DNA from: Janthinobacterium lividum
GTDB taxonomy: Bacteria; Pseudomonadota; Gammaproteobacteria; Burkholderiales; Burkholderiaceae_D
Length of the DNA: 64,000 bases
Assembly (NCBI RefSeq): GCF_034424625.1
Contig: NZ_CP139976.1
Location: forward strand, 4,154,001 to 4,218,000
Reading direction: 5' to 3'
The notes beneath the pieces are model-generated. The model was given only the letters and a program-made list of their open reading frames with translations, searched no databases and had not been told where the DNA came from. This document shows positions 44,850 through 53,908 of the stretch, piece after piece; within the stretch, counting starts at the first letter, position 1; the number at the start of each line of letters is the position of its first letter. Both the position numbers and the translations under genes were made by a program.

Positions 44850-45740
44850 ATGAAGAACGATCATTTTATGAGAATTACAAAGGACTTACGTATGGATATT
44901 GTTGATGGCTATTTTGATCAAACCGAATGCGACAAAGAAAAAATGTTGGCGCAAGTATCGGAAAAACTGGGATTTTCGCCATCCGCGTCGGCTGTATATG
45001 ACCTTTTCAGACAAGCCAACCAGTCCAGAGACATGCGTTTTTGTGAAAATGTAGTGCTTGAGCTAAAAGCCCATCTCATTCCAATAGCAAAACGACAGAG
45101 TGTCCTGGCCAAGATAAAGGAAAATATCGGCGACTCCCCAGGGCGCCAGAAAATTCAGAACTTTTACCTGAGCCTTGGAGAACGCAAGAGCTTTTCTTAC
45201 TGTGCAGCGGTGGTTGCACTGATTAGCCTTGAGAAGTGTCGCTACTTTGAGACCATATGCAGCTTGCTACGTACCTCCCTTCCCCCGAATCCAACCATGG
45301 GTCAGGTTGCGCGACATGTCGAGGCCTATGGATACCCACGGCCTTCCGACTTTACGACACGAAAAATTTATTCACATATAAAGACTTTCTCCGAGTTATG
45401 GTTATCGCCAAAGGGGAAACGAACAATGGCCCAAAGCGAAACTCAGATCCAGCACGAGGAAAGTGAGGAAAGTGCTCTCCACGCGATAGTCAAGAAAAGC
45501 AATTTTAGGAAAATCACGTTCGGCTCGCTTACTGAGGAGATGGTCCTCGATGCAATGATGAAATCTACCGGCCTTTCTTCAAGTCTTGCCGTTTCACTTG
45601 CACTGAATTCTTTCCTGCTCGTTGTTGCGCGGGGCAAGGTCGACCTATTGCAACTCGTACGTGACTCGAAGCATCCGAATTTTTCAGAGGTAAAACGAGG
45701 GCTCAGGCTCCTGTCAAGCCTGAACTTGCGCGGAGTGTAA
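44850..45740 (+). CDS. Hypothetical protein, element accessory
   Basis: 296 residues, soluble, mostly helical. The middle part (NPTMGQVARHVEAYGYPRPS, then FTTRKIYSHIKTFSELW) looks like a winged-helix or helix-turn-helix region, and the C-terminal part (MKSTGLSSSLAVSLALNSFL) is a helical domain. A DNA-binding or transcriptional role is possible but not established. 41 bases before the next gene. Confidence 0.5.
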   Translation: MKNDHFMRITKDLRMDIVDGYFDQTECDKEKMLAQVSEKLGFSPSASAVYDLFRQANQSRDMRFCENVVLELKAHLIPIAKRQSVLAKIKENIGDSPGRQKIQNFYLSLGERKSFSYCAAVVALISLEKCRYFETICSLLRTSLPPNPTMGQVARHVEAYGYPRPSDFTTRKIYSHIKTFSELWLSPKGKRTMAQSETQIQHEESEESALHAIVKKSNFRKITFGSLTEEMVLDAMMKSTGLSSSLAVSLALNSFLLVVARGKVDLLQLVRDSKHPNFSEVKRGLRLLSSLNLRGV

Positions 45741-45781
45741 GCGGAACTCATCAAAGAGATTAAATTTTTAAGGAAATAGAA

Positions 45782-46288
45782 ATGAAGATGAAACAAGATA
45801 AATTAGCTACGGCCCTAAGGATCGTCAACACAAGACCTCTGCTGAGATTTCTGGTTTGTATCGCACCTGGTGTGATGCTGAGTCAACTCACATTAAAACT
45901 GGGCATGCCTGATCCAGTACGAGTTTTTGCAACAGTCTGGACATTAGGCGGGGCCGTTTTGTTTATCGCGTGGCCAACGCTTTATAACCGGCTATTCGTC
46001 CTGGAAGCTGATGTGCCGACCGTGGCGGACGAAAAAAATGGGCAAGTGGAGCCCATGGCAGGGTTAAGCCAGCCGCCAGCACCCGGCATGGCAGAGGCAT
46101 CAGCGGATATACACTCGAAGCTGATGCTTGAGCTGCTTGCCATGTGCAGTGGAGACGCCCAAAGGATGTTGAGAGTGATCTCGGAAGAATGCACTCTCAA
46201 TCCGCACGAGTCGTATCTGACAGCGATTATGCGTGCCCACCACCGCCAGAAATTGTTGCTTAATTCCCCGACTGAAAATTTGAGCTAG
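45782..46288 (+). CDS. Hypothetical membrane-anchored protein
   Basis: 168 residues. Two hydrophobic segments at about 20-38 (PLLRFLVCIAPGVMLSQLTL) and 48-66 (VFATVWTLGGAVLFIAWPTL), then a cytoplasmic helical tail (SKLMLELLAMCSGDAQRML). AAGGAA ribosome site. Its 3' end overlaps the end of the convergent DUF4400 gene by 29 bases. Not recognised. Confidence 0.5.
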   Translation: MKMKQDKLATALRIVNTRPLLRFLVCIAPGVMLSQLTLKLGMPDPVRVFATVWTLGGAVLFIAWPTLYNRLFVLEADVPTVADEKNGQVEPMAGLSQPPAPGMAEASADIHSKLMLELLAMCSGDAQRMLRVISEECTLNPHESYLTAIMRAHHRQKLLLNSPTENLS

Positions 46289-46880
46289 CTACCCACACGG
46301 CAATCGCAAGGCTGCAGAGCATGACCGCGAGTATATTTGCCGATAGCGTAACAGGAGCTATCGGCAGAAAGAAAAACAGACCAAATACCAAACTAAATAC
46401 ATGCATCGAGGAGTAAAAGAAAACAGGATTCGATGTCTCAAATTTATAGCTTTTCCTTGCTCGAATCATGAAGCCATCTACTGCGGATGGAATACACAGC
46501 GCGAGCACAGGGATAAAAAACATGGACGTCAGTGCATATAGACGCCATATGCTTTTATATATCATCAGATATACTCCTCGTAGCCATTTTACTGCATACC
46601 TTGTAGCTGCAGAACTCGGGAATTTTGTATTAACCAAACCTTCCGTTGATTGCATCACGCCAGTCGCAATAAATACCGAAGTAAATGTATCGTTGGCTGA
46701 AGCATTTACCTTATCCAGATTCACGCCAAAACTTCTCAACATCTCAACTTCCTCGCTCTGCACCCCCTGGTCAGGACTGAATAATGGAACCGATATTATA
46801 GTCAATAAAGGCAAAAACAGTGCCCACAAGATGAAGTGACTCAAGAATGTATTTTTTACTTCAACAGGATGAATAGCCAT
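46260..46880 (-). CDS. DUF4400-family conjugative-element membrane protein
   Basis: 206 residues with membrane segments at about 17-32 (ILWALFLPLLTIISVPLF), 112-132 (IWRLYALTSMFFIPVLALCI), 155-175 (SSMHVFSLVFGLFFFLPIAP) and 180-198. The SAVDGFMIRARKSYKFETSN loop between segments matches the DUF4400 pattern (VDGLV-R-RR). DUF4400 proteins are inner-membrane proteins found beside TraD in integrative elements. Two bases after the preceding gene. Confidence 0.65.
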   Translation of the reverse strand: MAIHPVEVKNTFLSHFILWALFLPLLTIISVPLFSPDQGVQSEEVEMLRSFGVNLDKVNASANDTFTSVFIATGVMQSTEGLVNTKFPSSAATRYAVKWLRGVYLMIYKSIWRLYALTSMFFIPVLALCIPSAVDGFMIRARKSYKFETSNPVFFYSSMHVFSLVFGLFFFLPIAPVTLSANILAVMLCSLAIAVWVASSNFQSGN

Positions 46881-46882
46881 GA

Positions 46883-47401
46883 CTAGAAATTTTTTTCATT
46901 TTTTGGAAAAAATTCTGCCAATGACTCATTATCCAGAAGAGAGTGAGGCATAATCTGGATCATCAAAAATGCAGAGGCTATTGAAACTGAAATATTAGAT
47001 TCAATTCTTGAATTTCTCATGGGATATTCGGCCCATTTATTAATAAATTTATCGGCACCACAAACGAACGGCGACCATACAATATCACCGCTAGAGGTTT
47101 CCACCACCAGTTGCTGAGAAAATACATCCTGGCTGTGATTTATCAACACCCTTGCAAAAGCCCCGGCAGCCGCTTGCACATCCCCGCTTCGGTCGTTCTC
47201 TTTTTTGTGCTGACTAACAGCCTGTTTAAGACAATAACCAAGAAGAGATTTTCCGCTTTTCGTCAATGAGTATGGACCAACGTAGTTGGCAAATTTAAGC
47301 GCCATATCCTCCAACAATGGATTGACCAGCCATATAAATTTTGTCTGCGTCAAGAGCCCAGCATTCTTTATCGCATCTAATAGAATCTTTTTTTCATTCA
47401 T
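46883..47401 (-). CDS. Hypothetical protein between traD and DUF4400 gene
   Basis: 172 residues, soluble, mixed helix/sheet (LLEDMALKFANYVGPYSLTK; SSGDIVWSPFVCGADKFINK). No signal or membrane segment, low-GC. It lies between traD and the DUF4400 gene on the same strand and is probably part of the transfer operon. Not recognised. Confidence 0.5.
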   Translation of the reverse strand: MNEKKILLDAIKNAGLLTQTKFIWLVNPLLEDMALKFANYVGPYSLTKSGKSLLGYCLKQAVSQHKKENDRSGDVQAAAGAFARVLINHSQDVFSQQLVVETSSGDIVWSPFVCGADKFINKWAEYPMRNSRIESNISVSIASAFLMIQIMPHSLLDNESLAEFFPKNEKNF

Positions 47402-47496
47402 GGTTATGTCTTTTTTGGTTAACTCTTCATTGTGCTTCTACCACATGGCTCATCACTTCCATCCAGACAAGAGAGCAATAGTAATTTAGTATACAT

Positions 47497-49350
47497 TCAA
47501 TATAAAAGAGGAAGTCGCCCTTTGTATAGTGTACTGCCTGCCAAGAAAGCAAAGTATTGCAACCCGGGCAATCTAGTTAATAGTTCTGGGGCAACAAAAG
47601 GTATTTCCACTTCACTCATTGTCCTGGAGGTTGATCCACTGAATTCGGTGAACGACTTTGACGAGCCAGAGCCACTTGAATGCGAAGTAGTCACCGCCCT
47701 TGCCGCTGTTGTTCCGAATGACTTCGCAATCCACTCAGCCATATCCGGGTCTTTGACACGAAGACAAATTACGTTGTTAAGGTTGCCGAGTGCCTGTTTT
47801 GTACGAGCGCTGTCGCCAAAAACAACATCGAAGTCGGCAATTGTTTGAGTCGCAATGTAAGCCTTGATTCCGGCCCCACCACCTTTATTTAAGAGTTGAA
47901 TGCCTTGTTCGTTCATCACTTCCGCTGCTTCATCGATAATTAGGTGAATGTCTTTTGGATTTTTGAAGTTATAAATTGAGCCGGCCACGGATGCAAAATC
48001 AGCAAGCATAATTGATCCGATCGCCGACCCAATAGTCTTGTTGGACAGCGAATCCAACCCGACATATAAAACCGCATTCTCTTCTATAATTTTTGTCGTG
48101 TCGTAAATTGGCCTCTTGTCATTCAGGTCCAGTGGATCTGGAGATAACATGGATCCAAGTTCATCCGAACCGAGCATTTCCAGGATCGGCTCAAGTACCT
48201 GAATCATTTTAGTGTAGTGCTCTTTTGAGTGATTTACCATCGCGATCAACGATTCAATGGCTTCATCTTTTAATCCAGAATGCTCGAATTTTGCGACCAT
48301 GCACTGCAGACGATCCGTTTTGATAGTCGGCATTTTACCCTTTGGAGTCTCTATCTTGAAAGTATGCAGGTTTGCGTCCCACTTCGTTCCTTCGAGATTG
48401 AATAGCTGCTTTTGGATAAGCGATTCCAACAGTGGTTCCACTCCTTGCTGGACAAATTCTTTCGCTGATTTTATCGATGGCATCGAGCCATTTGCAACCT
48501 GTGCACGCATAATCCTGAACAATGTTTTCCAGGCAAACGCTGCGAAAGTTCCCTCTGCACTGATTAACTGGCCGATGCGCGTTGCTGGCTCGCCTACGGT
48601 GTTCCAGTTAGCCAAGGGATTGATGCGAATGGACTTCGATGGATGCGCCGGATGGAAATATAAGAATTTCCGTCCGGTCCTCTTGCATTCCATTTCAATA
48701 CGATTTTTTAGATCTTTATCACCCTTGGGATCCATCACAATCAAGCTATCGCCTTTATGGATGATCTGTGTTGCCAGTACTTCGTACAGGCGAGTTTTAC
48801 CCGCCCGCGTTGTGCCAACTATTAACGTGTGCCCCGACAATCCTTCAAACGGTAATCTGAGTTCCGTTTCCTCCGGATTTATGCCATGTATCCACGGTAC
48901 GCCGACAACGTTCTCTTTCATGGCATCATTGAGCGTTACAGAGTCTCTGGGGTAGACGGCTTCCCGGATAAAGGGAGGTAACCAAGCCGGCGGACCTTGA
49001 ATCTCACCAGGGCTGCGGAACATGATTTGTCGAGCGATTTCGGCATGTTGCTGCGTCCATTTGAACCCGCTGCCGAGCCAGAAACCACCTCGCTCCCACT
49101 GCCGCTTTGATTTTTCGACGGCGGCAAGTACGGGAATCTTTTGAACGCGGAGCGCCGATATCGACGCACGGAATCGATATAATTGAAATGCCTCTCTGGC
49201 ACGCAAACCAGAGAGCGCCAATGTCCCCGCTGCTAGCAGTGGCCACATCGGCGGCTGTAGCACGAGCATTGAAACCGCCGATGCGCCCCAGGAAAGAGTA
49301 GCGGTGGCCTCGTATGCAGGCCGAAACATATCATTGTATGTCCGTGCCAT
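47497..49350 (-). CDS. traD: Coupling ATPase (TraD/VirD4 type)
   Basis: 617 residues. N-terminal hydrophobic hairpin at about 13-48 (LSWGASAVSMLVLQPPMWPL), Walker A LIVGTTRAGKTRLYEV at about residue 183, KGDSLIVMDPKGDKDLKNRI, Walker B HLIIDEAAEVMNEQG at about 470, and YIATQTIADF. This is the TraD subclass of integrative elements (SXT/PFGI-1 type) rather than plasmid TraG. Couples the relaxosome to the secretion channel. Its ATG shares a base with the preceding stop (TAATG). Confidence 0.92.
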   Translation of the reverse strand: MARTYNDMFRPAYEATATLSWGASAVSMLVLQPPMWPLLAAGTLALSGLRAREAFQLYRFRASISALRVQKIPVLAAVEKSKRQWERGGFWLGSGFKWTQQHAEIARQIMFRSPGEIQGPPAWLPPFIREAVYPRDSVTLNDAMKENVVGVPWIHGINPEETELRLPFEGLSGHTLIVGTTRAGKTRLYEVLATQIIHKGDSLIVMDPKGDKDLKNRIEMECKRTGRKFLYFHPAHPSKSIRINPLANWNTVGEPATRIGQLISAEGTFAAFAWKTLFRIMRAQVANGSMPSIKSAKEFVQQGVEPLLESLIQKQLFNLEGTKWDANLHTFKIETPKGKMPTIKTDRLQCMVAKFEHSGLKDEAIESLIAMVNHSKEHYTKMIQVLEPILEMLGSDELGSMLSPDPLDLNDKRPIYDTTKIIEENAVLYVGLDSLSNKTIGSAIGSIMLADFASVAGSIYNFKNPKDIHLIIDEAAEVMNEQGIQLLNKGGGAGIKAYIATQTIADFDVVFGDSARTKQALGNLNNVICLRVKDPDMAEWIAKSFGTTAARAVTTSHSSGSGSSKSFTEFSGSTSRTMSEVEIPFVAPELLTRLPGLQYFAFLAGSTLYKGRLPLLY

Positions 49351-50516
49351 TAGCTACCTCCCATGAACCAAGGCTGAAGTTGCAATTTGAGTAGAATACC
49401 TCTTCCGTCTTCAGTACGGTCGACGATCAAATCTGCATCTACCATCATCTTTCGGATGGATGTCCCTGCAACGCCGAAAGCTCCTAACATGGTGATAGGA
49501 ACAGCAATCCCTCTTTCTGAGACCTTGAGCAGCTCTTTTAGTTTGGGAAAGTTTTCATGTTTCGACAGCATCTGAAACCATTCGCGCAGAACCGGATGGG
49601 CCATATTAAGTAGTGCGTCACCCTTGTCGTTGTTCTCGATATTGCGGACGGTCCCCCCCGGCAGCGCAGAACTATGATGGGATGCGGGTGCCGTTTGGAG
49701 CGGGGACTCAATCGATTCGATTGTACTTCCCGGCCCTATCATGTCGTCTTGCATAAATGCATCAGCTTTTATGCACAGATCTGCCGCAGGATCATAGTGA
49801 ACGTCCGATCCGCGTTCCTGATACTGGCGTTCTTCTACCTGAACATGATGTGTAATTACCTTGCTTATCGTTTGCCTGACGACGCGCGCGATTGTACTTT
49901 CGATACCATTCTGAAGCGGTTTGGGATTGATGGCGTTGTATAGCATCAATGACACACGTAAATCGAAATTGTTAAGAATTCCATTTGGCATAAACCGTGC
50001 CGCAATAGCTGCACCCTCACTCTGGGTAAGTTCCTGTGCTCCTTTTCGCCATGTAAACATCGAGACCGGATGCTGCGCTAGCCAAACCGAGAGAGGGACA
50101 GGGGACACAAGTGGATGATATTCAACATCATTGTCACGCGTAGTAATCAGCGTATTTTCTGAGAGCAACACAACCCCAGTGGCCATGGTCGCGGCAAAAG
50201 CTGCAAACCGGCATTGTGGTTCCAGCACACGCCTTTCTTCCGATGCCAGTGTTGGATTGAACATTTGCGTTCCGGCCAAACGCAAAGAAATCAGAGCGGA
50301 CGTCAAGCCGAAATCGATCGCACCGCCAGGCCTGGAAAAAGCGGCGTTGGATAGCGGCATTTTTTGCACGTGGTCCATATACGCCAAGAGCACAGGAAGG
50401 TAGAACCGTGAAAAAACCTTTTCCGGAACGCCAGCTGCAGTGTGAATTTCGCTTATTCGAGTTGCTTCTGATGCAATTAAGTCAGACGAGCTCGCTGGTA
50501 ACATAAAATTTTGCAT
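49350..50516 (-). CDS. MobH/TraI_2-like protein with degenerate active site
   Basis: 388 residues. The segment 37-120 aligns with the MobH (TraI_2) domain: RFYLPVLLAYMDHVQKMPLS, then PGGAIDFGLTSALISLRLAG, ASEERRVLEPQCRFAAFAA, and a later NDVEYHPLVSPVPLSVWLA. The C-terminal part (HPVLREWFQMLSKHENFPKL) fits the second TraI_2-associated domain. In MobH relaxases the first block carries the HHH and H metal ligands (LPAS..HHH, GGLL.H..E) and FLAGLLHD; here they read NAAF, GGAIDFGL and AATMATG. Relaxase activity therefore seems lost or changed. Adjacent to traD, the usual partner. Confidence 0.6.
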   Translation of the reverse strand: MQNFMLPASSSDLIASEATRISEIHTAAGVPEKVFSRFYLPVLLAYMDHVQKMPLSNAAFSRPGGAIDFGLTSALISLRLAGTQMFNPTLASEERRVLEPQCRFAAFAATMATGVVLLSENTLITTRDNDVEYHPLVSPVPLSVWLAQHPVSMFTWRKGAQELTQSEGAAIAARFMPNGILNNFDLRVSLMLYNAINPKPLQNGIESTIARVVRQTISKVITHHVQVEERQYQERGSDVHYDPAADLCIKADAFMQDDMIGPGSTIESIESPLQTAPASHHSSALPGGTVRNIENNDKGDALLNMAHPVLREWFQMLSKHENFPKLKELLKVSERGIAVPITMLGAFGVAGTSIRKMMVDADLIVDRTEDGRGILLKLQLQPWFMGGS

Positions 50517-50746
50517 CCATACATTATCGGATTAGGGCTACATAGCACGGAACCAATAATTGACTAAATATTCGCACCATTTAATAATGTTGCCCAGTGG
50601 CAAACCGGCATCTTTTCTGGACAATTTGTGATGCGATCTTTTTTTATAAGTACATGATTATTATGTATTTTTTTAATTATAAAATCCAAATATCGCACTA
50701 ATTCACGTTGAATACACTACATTCCTAAAACAATCGTTGTGCCTAA
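50291..50746. repeat. 456-bp tandem duplication, copy 1
   Basis: Base-for-base identical to 50747-51202 as far as I can compare, including two homopolymers of seven T. It spans the first 76 codons of the MobH-like gene plus about 230 bases upstream of its start. Preceded by AA, which is also the end of each copy, so only two bases of microhomology flank it. Confidence 0.95.
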
Positions 50747-50972
50747 TCAGAGCGGACGTCAAGCCGAAATCGATCGCACCGCCAGGCCTGGAAAAAGCGG
50801 CGTTGGATAGCGGCATTTTTTGCACGTGGTCCATATACGCCAAGAGCACAGGAAGGTAGAACCGTGAAAAAACCTTTTCCGGAACGCCAGCTGCAGTGTG
50901 AATTTCGCTTATTCGAGTTGCTTCTGATGCAATTAAGTCAGACGAGCTCGCTGGTAACATAAAATTTTGCAT
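50703..50972 (-). pseudogene. Truncated 5' duplicate of the MobH-like gene
   Basis: 89 codons: the first 76 are identical to the full-length gene, then the frame crosses the duplication junction into copy 1's upstream region and ends after 13 unrelated residues (RHNDCFRNVVYST). It is created by the tandem duplication and is unlikely to be functional. Confidence 0.85.
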
Positions 50973-51202
50973 CCATACATTATCGGATTAGGGCTACATA
51001 GCACGGAACCAATAATTGACTAAATATTCGCACCATTTAATAATGTTGCCCAGTGGCAAACCGGCATCTTTTCTGGACAATTTGTGATGCGATCTTTTTT
51101 TATAAGTACATGATTATTATGTATTTTTTTAATTATAAAATCCAAATATCGCACTAATTCACGTTGAATACACTACATTCCTAAAACAATCGTTGTGCCT
51201 AA
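50747..51202. repeat. 456-bp tandem duplication, copy 2
   Basis: Identical direct neighbour of the previous repeat. The start codon and upstream region of the MobH-like gene are thus present twice; the copy here drives only a truncated frame. The perfect identity implies a very recent event. Confidence 0.95.
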
Positions 51203-51229
51203 AATGCAATGAAAATTGTTATTTTGATC

Positions 51230-51469
51230 TCAGTTTGTGTATTTTATTAATTTCTTCGAGACTACTTTTAGTTTGTCTATTTCGTCTTTCCAAAAATTAG
51301 TATATGTCGCAACTACCAAATGATTACTGGTCTCTGGCGAAGTGGTCAGACCGGACGGAAACGAGGATTTGTTAGTCGCCTTCTGCGCTAAGAGTTGGTT
51401 TGTCTCCGAAGGAAATGAAAAGGAATTTGAAACCCATTGAAATTTATCAATAATTTGGAAAATTTCCAT
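51230..51469 (-). CDS. Uncertain small ORF
   Basis: 79 codons, AT-rich, Ser/Lys-rich (SETNQLLAQKATNKSSFPSG; KLKVVSKKLIKYTN). No good ribosome site and no family. It lies divergent from the regulatory operon and could be a real small protein or chance. Confidence 0.3.
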   Translation of the reverse strand: MEIFQIIDKFQWVSNSFSFPSETNQLLAQKATNKSSFPSGLTTSPETSNHLVVATYTNFWKDEIDKLKVVSKKLIKYTN

Positions 51470-51526
51470 GTGGCAAATAACGCATACTTTTTACACAAAT
51501 AGCAACGCTGATTTTAGAGGTTCGTA

Positions 51527-52567
51527 ATGCTTCAAACATTTGACGTAACGACTACTGCTGGTTCTTCGGTAGACATAAGCAATATCGATTTGGGAAACCT
51601 GAACAACGAACAATTGCTCTCTCTGCATATTTATGTAGCGGAATACAGGGCATCATTTACACGGGTAGAAGGAGAGTATCTGATCCTTTCATCTCGCCTT
51701 AAAGCGATTCAGGATCTCTTAAAAGACAAGTTCTATGAATTCTCTGAACGGGAATTGGGCCTCAAGCGCCATACTGCCCGGCGTCTTCTCGCCATCAACG
51801 CATGCCTGGTCAAGCATATCTCCACCAATGGACAGATCGATTTGAATGAGGCACGCAACTATCGTCGCAACGCCTTATATCTGCTCGAACCCGTGACCGA
51901 TGTCGATGTGATCGAAGAGGTACGTGCACTTGCAAAAAATGGACAGACTATCGATGAAGCAACAGTTCGACGTATCATCGATTCACGCAATGTGGACTAT
52001 GAAGAAAAAATTGCGTTAGCGGAGGCCAAGCTGCGTAGTCAGGAGAGCGATCTGCAAAAGAAAGAGCAGCAGCGCGCTTTGGAAAATGGCCGACTTAAGG
52101 ATCGTTTGGCCAATCAAGACGAGTTGCTACGCAGGGAAAAGGAAAAGACCGTGGCACTTGTGGAAGAGCTGAACGAATCCCGCAGCCAGGCCACGATTGT
52201 CGCCCATCCGGTCGAGATCGTGCGCGAGGTTCTTCCCGCTGGATTGGCAAGTATCGAAGAAGCCACTGTGGCTGCAGAAATCCGTTTGGCTGCAATCACT
52301 GCCCGCGCTGAGTTGGCTGAGGCACAAGCGAAGACGTTAGAAGAAAAGCATCAGGCCATTGAAAAAAATGCGGGCCTTCTCCGTGCTCAACGAGATGAAC
52401 TGGTTGAAATCAAAGCTGCTGTCGAGTCCATTCTTCTCAAGTTCCCACTGGCTAAGTTGCGAGCAATCTCAAGCAAAAGCGCTGAAACAAAAGCCGCGCT
52501 GGAGGCAATGGGGCAGCTCATGATTCAATTTGGTAATCAACTTTGTACAGCAACAGAGCAAGCTTAG
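51527..52567 (+). CDS. Coiled-coil DNA-binding protein (KfrA/DUF3102-like)
   Basis: 346 residues. An N-terminal helix-turn-helix-like region at about 60-92 (FSERELGLKRHTARRLLAIN) resembles DUF3102/KfrA-type domains, followed by a long coiled coil from about 160 to 305 (EEKIALAEAKLRSQESDLQK; LAEAQAKTLEEKHQAIEKNA). Such proteins often bind element DNA as regulators or segregation aids. First gene of a three-gene plus-strand operon with the FlhD- and FlhC-like genes (48 bases to the next). Confidence 0.6.
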   Translation: MLQTFDVTTTAGSSVDISNIDLGNLNNEQLLSLHIYVAEYRASFTRVEGEYLILSSRLKAIQDLLKDKFYEFSERELGLKRHTARRLLAINACLVKHISTNGQIDLNEARNYRRNALYLLEPVTDVDVIEEVRALAKNGQTIDEATVRRIIDSRNVDYEEKIALAEAKLRSQESDLQKKEQQRALENGRLKDRLANQDELLRREKEKTVALVEELNESRSQATIVAHPVEIVREVLPAGLASIEEATVAAEIRLAAITARAELAEAQAKTLEEKHQAIEKNAGLLRAQRDELVEIKAAVESILLKFPLAKLRAISSKSAETKAALEAMGQLMIQFGNQLCTATEQA

Positions 52568-52614
52568 TTTCTTGCCGCGGCCATTTTTGACCGGAAAGCC
52601 CGTAAGGAATTTTA

Positions 52615-53337
52615 ATGAACAGTCTTCACCTAGATCTACCTGAGTCGCAATTGGTGCTCAACGCACAAGATAAGTTCCAGAAACAAATCATTGCGGCCAA
52701 TTACGCTATCATTAGCGCCATCAATGGCACAATGGACTTCGATGCACCCATTGCTGCGAATCTATTCGGATTGTCCAATGAGCATCTGGCACTTATCACT
52801 GGAGCAACGAAAATTGCTCTTGCCACGGCGTTAACAATAGGCTTGCCAATTTTCTCGCTACGCATCGCCACCATGGGGTTCATGAACGTCCTTAACGAAC
52901 CGCAAGGCACGGATACGGCAATGACGATGCTCCTTGGCACTTTCGATCAAGCTCCACCGCTCCTGTCCCTGGGAGAACCGTTTAGTGTGCAACGGCCACC
53001 AAATTCCTCTGAAGCAATGCTGGAAGTTCAGGATGGCGCACGTCGTCTGATCGAACTGGCTAACTATAGTGTGTTAGATGCTGTGCGAAGCCTGCAAACT
53101 TTTGACGATCCATTAGCATCTCATTTGTTTGGAGCAGAACAGGATGTTCTTCTTGCTCTGTCCCAGTTACCGCGAGCCCGTACATTGCAATTGGTACTCA
53201 CTGGGGTCCCCATCTTCGCTGTACGTCAGGATTGGCCACAAGCCTTGCTCTTCGCGGAGAACGATGGAATATCCGCGCCAGTTTCGATGCTTCTCAATTC
53301 GTTCGGACTCGCGTCCCTCAGCGCAATGAGCGCTTAA
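52615..53337 (+). CDS. FlhD-like activator, two FlhD-like halves in one chain
   Basis: 240 residues, twice the usual FlhD length. Residues 29-83 and 150-204 align without gaps over 55 positions with 16 identities, sharing NY....A......FD.P.A..LFG and, at the end, G.PIF..R. Each half looks like the FlhD core (helical ...L..LF/RLG...; PIF.LR / CRFRF position). FlhD normally works as a homodimer with FlhC; a fused pair would be a single-chain dimer. Adjacent FlhC-like gene supports the assignment. In SXT and IncC elements the FlhDC-like SetCD/AcaCD are master activators of transfer genes. Confidence 0.7.
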   Translation: MNSLHLDLPESQLVLNAQDKFQKQIIAANYAIISAINGTMDFDAPIAANLFGLSNEHLALITGATKIALATALTIGLPIFSLRIATMGFMNVLNEPQGTDTAMTMLLGTFDQAPPLLSLGEPFSVQRPPNSSEAMLEVQDGARRLIELANYSVLDAVRSLQTFDDPLASHLFGAEQDVLLALSQLPRARTLQLVLTGVPIFAVRQDWPQALLFAENDGISAPVSMLLNSFGLASLSAMSA

Positions 53338-53352
53338 GATCGGGAGACGAAC

Positions 53353-53886
53353 TTGACACACATAAGCAGGAATTACGCAGCGAAGCTCGCTATTGCCCGC
53401 GAATTAGCGAGTCTGGGTGCACGTGCAGTAACCATATCATCAATCGCAAAGACGAAACCAGCCGATTCTCGCGCGCAATACAAGCTGGTCCGCGGAGTTC
53501 AGTCCCAGCCGGGCCAGACTCCAACTGACCACGAATGGTTTCTTTTTAACCAAGTAAGACGGCAGCACGGAGCGCTATTGCTGGCGATGTATGCATCCTA
53601 TCGCGCAGCTCTTGACTCTTCTCCAGATGCGCATGGCTTAGCCGTCGTTATCACTTATAAGATGTACATACGCTTGACTTTGAACAAGCCAATTGTCAGT
53701 GTGGAACGTTTGAATTTACTGGTAGGTACAGGCTTTAACATCGGCTGGCGAGGCATTCTCAAAGGAGGTTCATCGAAATTTTCCTCTGACAATGTCAAGG
53801 TTGCTCTTTGCAAAAAGTGCCGAGTTCCCCATTTGGTGGAAGCCCATTATTTGAATTATATCTGTCCCAGTCATCAGAACGCATAG
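53353..53886 (+). CDS. FlhC-like activator subunit
   Basis: 177 residues. N-terminal RNYAAKLAIARELASLGARA and the following helical region match FlhC; TPTDHEWFLFNQVRRQHGAL matches the FlhC middle segment (S-DWF---). A zinc site is formed by C153-x2-C156 and C171-x2-H174, while FlhC has four cysteines. The start is TTG at 53353, supported by GGGAG 8 bases upstream and by the family's N-terminus. Follows the FlhD-like gene after 15 bases. Likely activates the T4SS and pil operons together with it. Confidence 0.8.
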   Translation: MTHISRNYAAKLAIARELASLGARAVTISSIAKTKPADSRAQYKLVRGVQSQPGQTPTDHEWFLFNQVRRQHGALLLAMYASYRAALDSSPDAHGLAVVITYKMYIRLTLNKPIVSVERLNLLVGTGFNIGWRGILKGGSSKFSSDNVKVALCKKCRVPHLVEAHYLNYICPSHQNA

Positions 53887-53908
53887 CCATATTTTAGGCT
53901 AATACGCA

